A stretch of DNA of 64,000 nt from NCBI RefSeq assembly GCF_904848625.1, contig NZ_CAJHCP010000001.1:434001-498000 (forward strand). Direction: 5' to 3'. The stretch comes from Paraburkholderia metrosideri. Lineage in GTDB: Bacteria > Pseudomonadota > Gammaproteobacteria > Burkholderiales > Burkholderiaceae. The position numbers and the translations under genes were made by a program. Below, piece by piece: positions 60,187-64,000 of the stretch (its first letter is position 1; each line of letters opens with the position of its first letter). The notes beneath the pieces are model-generated. The model made no database searches, was not told where the DNA came from, and saw only the letters and a list, made by a program, of their open reading frames with translations.

Positions 60187-60717
60187 TCATTCTTCCTTCA
60201 TGTACTTCGACAGCCACAAACTCTGCCCGACGATGAACACCAGCAGGCAGCCGGTTGCGCCGAACAGCTTGAAATTGACCCACTGGTCGGTCGTGTAGTG
60301 ATACGCGACGAACAGATTGACGAGCCCGAGCAATACGAAAAACGCTGCCCAGATCAGGCTCAACTTGCTCCAGATGGCGTGCGGCAGTGTGATCTGCTTG
60401 CCCATCATCGCTTCGATCAGATTCTTGTTGAAGGCCGTTTGCGACACCACCAGCGCGACGGAAAACGCCCAGTACAGCACGGTCGGTTTCCACTTGATGA
60501 AGGTGTCGTTGTGCAGCACGAGCGTCGCGCCGCCGAAGATGGTGACGACGCCGAGACTCACCCACAGCATCGGGTCGACCTTGCGGTGGCGGAAGGCCAC
60601 CCACGCGATCTGCACCAGCGTGGCGACGATCGCCACTGCCGTCGCCGTGAAAATGCCCCAGAGCTTGAAGGCGACGAAGAACAGGATGATCGGGAACAGA
60701 TCGAACAGGAATTTCAT
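60187..60717 (-). CDS. yciB: Inner-membrane septation protein YciB (IspZ)
   Basis: This 176-residue protein has five hydrophobic segments and the family start [34 protein letters not shown]. Later landmarks are LTLVLGG-type sequence (here [32 protein letters not shown]) and [24 protein letters not shown] sequence. YciB acts in cell-envelope synthesis and septation in enterobacteria. It is the first gene of a three-gene operon with bolA and a PrsA-like isomerase. Confidence 0.94.
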   Translation of the reverse strand: MKFLFDLFPIILFFVAFKLWGIFTATAVAIVATLVQIAWVAFRHRKVDPMLWVSLGVVTIFGGATLVLHNDTFIKWKPTVLYWAFSVALVVSQTAFNKNLIEAMMGKQITLPHAIWSKLSLIWAAFFVLLGLVNLFVAYHYTTDQWVNFKLFGATGCLLVFIVGQSLWLSKYMKEE

Positions 60718-61082
60718 TATCTGGTCGGGAAATCGGAGAGTGAGTCGGAGAGTGAGGACGCAGTGCGAAGCGCCCGGTAGTGTACGCCGCGTGGGTTCGA
60801 CGCGGCAGGCTGTTGGCGATAAACGGTGCCGGGTGCAGCCTGTCGCGTACTCATCGGGCGTCGGTCATTCGGAGCGGGCCAGCGTGGGTTCGCCGTTCCG
60901 CCACAAGCGGCGTGCGGCACAAAAAGCCCGCCAAAGCCGCCTGGACCCAGCGAAACAAAGCGGAATAAAGCGAAACACAGCGCAAGCCGCTCGCCAGCCA
61001 CTCGCAAACCGCAGCAGGCAGGATGAAGGGTCACGTGCCCAGTAGGCCCCTCATCACCGACGTCTTCCAGCCACGCGTCGCG
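60718..61082. other. Intergenic region upstream of yciB, 365 bp
   Basis: It contains an exact 12-bp tandem duplication of TCGGAGAGTGAG (60733-60756) close to the yciB start, and GCGAAACA-type short repeats near 60950-60985. No gene is supported. The promoter for the yciB operon should be here. Confidence 0.5.
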
Positions 61083-61505
61083 TTACTTGGGCTCGAATTG
61101 TAACGCAGCCGAATTGATGCAGTAACGCAGGCCGGTTGGCGCAGGGCCGTCTTCGAACACATGACCCAGGTGGGCGCCGCAGTTCTTGCATTGCACCTCG
61201 ATGCGCAGCATGCCGTGTGCACGATCGGTTTTTTCGGCAATCACTTCGCCGTTGATCGGCTTGAAGTAGCTTGGCCAGCCACAGCCTGCATCGAACTTGG
61301 TGTCGGATTCGAACAGCGGCGTGCCGCAGCATACGCAGTCGTAAATGCCGCGGTCCCAGTGATCGTGATAGCGGCCCGTGAACGGGCGTTCGGTGGCCGC
61401 ATGGCGGGTCACCTGATACTCGACGTCGGAAAGCTGCTTGCGCCACTCGGCGTCGTCTTTCTGCACGGCGGGTGCATCGGTCTTGAGGTCTTCGGGCTTG
61501 TTCAT
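61083..61505 (-). CDS. msrB: Peptide-methionine (R)-S-oxide reductase MsrB
   Basis: This 140-residue enzyme repairs oxidised methionine (R-form) in proteins. Zinc ligands sit in CVCCGTPLF and [10 protein letters not shown], and the catalytic cysteine lies in [22 protein letters not shown] is the substrate-binding signature. It has no signal peptide, so it is cytoplasmic. It lies downstream of selO on the same strand, another redox-linked gene. Confidence 0.96.
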   Translation of the reverse strand: MNKPEDLKTDAPAVQKDDAEWRKQLSDVEYQVTRHAATERPFTGRYHDHWDRGIYDCVCCGTPLFESDTKFDAGCGWPSYFKPINGEVIAEKTDRAHGMLRIEVQCKNCGAHLGHVFEDGPAPTGLRYCINSAALQFEPK

Positions 61506-61615
61506 GGTTGGGTTCCTGTCTCGGGCTTGTTTTGGGGACGGCTCATTGGTCAGGCTTCATTCATGCCGGGCCGCGCCGGATGCGTGCGTCTGGCGGGCTG
61601 GGCGGCTTGCGCGCA

Positions 61616-63172
61616 TCACGACGAGCAACTGACTTCCAGCGAACTCGCCCAGTCTGGCGGCAGCCCCGCATACGCTTCATGCTCGGGTTGCTCGTCGAAC
61701 GGGCGGCGCAGCACCGCGGCGAGGCGCTCCACTTCGGAAAAATCCTTCTCTTTCGCGTGACGGATCGCCGTTTCCGCGAGGTGATTGCGAAGTACGAATT
61801 TGGGGTTCACCGCGTTCATTGCAATGGCGCGCGCGGCGTCGTCGCGTGTTTCGTGGGACAAACGCGCGCGATAGTCGTTCGCCCATGCGTCGAACGCGGC
61901 GCGGTCGAGGAACAGGTCGCGCACCGGCGCATCGCCGCTCGCGTCGTGCTTCGACATGCGCGCGAGATGGCGGAACGTCAGCGTGAAATCGGCGCGGTTC
62001 GCGTGCATCACTTCGAACAGGCGGTTGACCAGCGTGTCGTCGCCGTCGCGCTCGAGGTCTAGCCCGAGCTTCGCGCGCATCCGGCGTTCCAGCGCGGGCG
62101 CAAAGCGGGCCTTGAAACCGCCGAGCACACGCTGTGCATCTTCAATCGACTTGTCGCCGCGCACGCTTTCTTCATGCTGTTCGCCGAGTAGCGGCAGTAA
62201 GCCTTGGGCGAGACAGAACAGATTCCAGTACGCAATTTGCGGTTGCATCTTGTACGAGTAACGGCCTTGCGAATCGGAATGATTGCAGATGTAGCCGGCG
62301 TCGAAGCCGTCCATGAAACCGAACGGACCGTAGTCGATCGTCAAACCGAGGATCGACATGTTGTCGGTGTTCATCACGCCGTGGCAGAAGCCGACCGCCT
62401 GCCACTCGACCATCAGGTCGGCGGTGGACGTGACTGCTTCGCCAAGCAGCGCGAGATACGGATCTTCCGCGTCGCGGCAATGCGGATAAAAACGCTCGAT
62501 CACGTGATCGGCGAGCGCGCGCAGTGCGTCGGTCCGATCGTTCGAATAGAAGTGTTCGAAGTGGCCGAAGCGCACGAAACTCGGCGACACGCGGGTGACC
62601 ACGGCAGCCGTTTCGACGGTTTCGCGGCGTACCGGCTGATCGGAGCCGATCACGCACAACGCGCGGGTAGTCGGAATGCCGAGATGATGCATCGCCTCCG
62701 AACACAGATATTCGCGGATCGACGAACGCAACACCGCGCGGCCATCGCCCATGCGCGAATAGGGCGTGCGCCCAGCGCCTTTGAGTTGCAGCTCGAAACG
62801 CTGCCCGGCATGTTCGATTTCGCCGAGGCCGAGCGCGCGGCCGTCGCCGAGTTGTCCGGCCCATACGCCGAACTGGTGGCCCGAATAGACCGACGCGTAG
62901 GGCAGTTTGTCCGCTGCCCATTCACGCGTGAGGTTGCCGGAGAACAGCTCGGCAAAGCCTGGATCGTGCTGAATGTCGGCGTCGAGACCGAGCAGCGCGG
63001 CGGTCTCCGCGGAAAAACCGACCATGTAAGGTGCGGGTAACGGCGCCGCTGGCAGGCGCGTCAGAAACGCGCTGCCGAGCTGCGCAAACCCGCTCGCGGA
63101 CGATGCAGTCAACGCGTTGGAAAGATCCGCTACCGCTTCGGATAACCCTGCAATGCTTGGGGAAAACGACAT
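61616..63172 (-). CDS. selO: Protein adenylyltransferase SelO (YdiU)
   Basis: This 518-residue pseudokinase-fold enzyme transfers AMP from ATP to proteins involved in redox control. Landmarks are [63 protein letters not shown] and [11 protein letters not shown]. The C-terminus ends Cys-Ser-Ser. The cysteine is third from the end, the position of selenocysteine in vertebrate SelO. The start [10 protein letters not shown] at 63172 fits the family, and the frame upstream of it is not homologous. msrB follows about 110 bp away. Confidence 0.93.
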   Translation of the reverse strand: MSFSPSIAGLSEAVADLSNALTASSASGFAQLGSAFLTRLPAAPLPAPYMVGFSAETAALLGLDADIQHDPGFAELFSGNLTREWAADKLPYASVYSGHQFGVWAGQLGDGRALGLGEIEHAGQRFELQLKGAGRTPYSRMGDGRAVLRSSIREYLCSEAMHHLGIPTTRALCVIGSDQPVRRETVETAAVVTRVSPSFVRFGHFEHFYSNDRTDALRALADHVIERFYPHCRDAEDPYLALLGEAVTSTADLMVEWQAVGFCHGVMNTDNMSILGLTIDYGPFGFMDGFDAGYICNHSDSQGRYSYKMQPQIAYWNLFCLAQGLLPLLGEQHEESVRGDKSIEDAQRVLGGFKARFAPALERRMRAKLGLDLERDGDDTLVNRLFEVMHANRADFTLTFRHLARMSKHDASGDAPVRDLFLDRAAFDAWANDYRARLSHETRDDAARAIAMNAVNPKFVLRNHLAETAIRHAKEKDFSEVERLAAVLRRPFDEQPEHEAYAGLPPDWASSLEVSCSS

Positions 63173-63373
63173 ATTGAGCGCCTCTGGATTAACCGATATT
63201 GTAAGTCCGCGCCTGCGGAGCTGCTGGCCAGCCTGTTGACGCTGTCGTAACGATCTTTCGCCGGCCTTGAAGCGGTGTCCGGCGGCGCATCCCGACGCGT
63301 CCACGCAAGTCCTCACGGCTCCCGGCCCGAATCCAACCTGAGCGAAACAGAACAAGCCGAGGAGACCCTGTTT

Positions 63374-64000
63374 TATGACGACGCCGCTGCTGGGCCAGAT
63401 GATGGACGTGCCGCTAACCGTGTCCTCGTTGCTCGCGCATGCCGCGCGGCATTTCGGCAGTAGCGAAATCGTGTCGCGGCGCATTGAAGGCGATCTGCAT
63501 CGCTATACCTACCGGGACTGCGAAAAGCGCGCGAAGCAGCTCGCGCAGGCGCTCATCGCGCTCGGTGTCGAACCCGGCGAGCGGGTCGCGACGCTCGCGT
63601 GGAACGGCTACCGGCATCTGGAAGCGTATTACGGCACGGCCGGTTTCGGCTCGGTGTGCCATACGATCAACCCACGGCTTTTTCCCGATCAGATCGCCTA
63701 CATCGTCAATCATGCAGACGACGCGTACGTGCTGTTCGACGCAACCTTCGCGCCGCTGGTCGACTGCCTCGCGCCGCAATGTCCGAAAGTGCGCGGCTGG
63801 ATCGCGCTGACCGACGAAGCGCATCTGCCGTCGATGCAAACGCCGGTGCTCTGCTACGAAAGGTTGCTCGACGCGCAGGACGGCCATTTCGACTGGCCGG
63901 CTATCGACGAGCGTCAGGCGTCTTACCTTTGCTATACGTCCGGCACCACCGGCAATCCGAAGGGCGCGCTGTATTCGCATCGCTCGACGGTGCTGCACGC
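63374..64000 (+). CDS. AMP-binding acyl-CoA synthetase (C-terminus cut by window edge)
   Basis: The first 209 codons of an adenylate-forming enzyme are present, and the gene runs off the window. The N-terminal domain includes [19 protein letters not shown] and [20 protein letters not shown], and the P-loop-like A3 motif [20 protein letters not shown] lies near the edge. It activates a fatty or short-chain acid as an acyl-adenylate and then a CoA ester. The pattern is closest to medium/long-chain or methylthiopropionate ligases. The frame opens at ATG 63374 with a GAGGAG site about 11 nt upstream. Confidence 0.9.

Overview
This 64 kb window is high-GC chromosomal DNA from a betaproteobacterium. 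It is most likely Burkholderia sensu lato (Paraburkholderia or Burkholderia). The evidence is the gene order tig-clpP-clpX-lon-hupB-tRNA-Val-tRNA-Asp-ppiD, the OmpR/EnvZ (RisA/RisS-like) pair, the AhpC/AhpD pair, and a style of small secreted proteins common in that group. Most genes are housekeeping genes. No prophage, insertion sequence, integrase or CRISPR array was seen.

Layout. 1-2.7 kb: a truncated LysR regulator divergent from a quinone-oxidoreductase-like enzyme, then a secreted protein of unknown function. 2.9-6.3 kb: a minus-strand metal-efflux cluster (FieF-type CDF transporter, a yybP-ykoY manganese riboswitch, MntP, then the FetA/FetB-like ABC pair). 6.3-8.0 kb: a gene-poor stretch with two operator-like dyads, a 9-bp tandem repeat and two small genes. 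8.0-10.7 kb: an AsmA-family protein coupled to a 41-residue membrane peptide. 10.9-16.1 kb: a small hypothetical gene and a three-gene phosphorelay (CHASE3-like kinase, CheY-like receiver, hybrid kinase). 16.2-25.5 kb: mscL, threonine-dehydratase-like, argE, mfd, ispD-ispF, and ahpC-ahpD behind an OxyR-like site. 25.5-27.9 kb: ompR and envZ-like genes separated by a 48-bp hairpin-forming tandem repeat. 28-31.5 kb: a secreted protein and a DUF1800/DUF1501 pair in which the DUF1501 gene carries a frameshift. 31.7-37.3 kb: a squalene-synthase-like gene, tRNA-Leu, a DUF3999 protein, a MarR regulator and glycerate kinase. 37.9-47.1 kb: the proteostasis block (tig, clpP, clpX, lon, hupB, two tRNAs, ppiD). 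47.3-54.3 kb: a lipoprotein, tesA divergent from a ybbA-like ATPase, pgi, nnrED and a D-amino-acid dehydrogenase. 54.6-64 kb: purL, the yciB-bolA-prsA-like operon, msrB, selO, and the start of an acyl-CoA synthetase cut by the window edge.

The clearest regulatory signals are the manganese riboswitch ahead of mntP, the OxyR-like site overlapping a sigma-70-like promoter ahead of ahpC, and a textbook sigma-70 promoter ahead of hupB. The least explained structures are the hairpin repeats between ompR and envZ, the dyad and repeat cluster around 6.55-6.65 kb, and a perfect 12-bp inverted repeat at 52.96 kb. Many long reading frames lie antisense to tig, clpP, lon, ppiD, mfd and purL. I treat them as by-products of strong GC bias at codon position 3.
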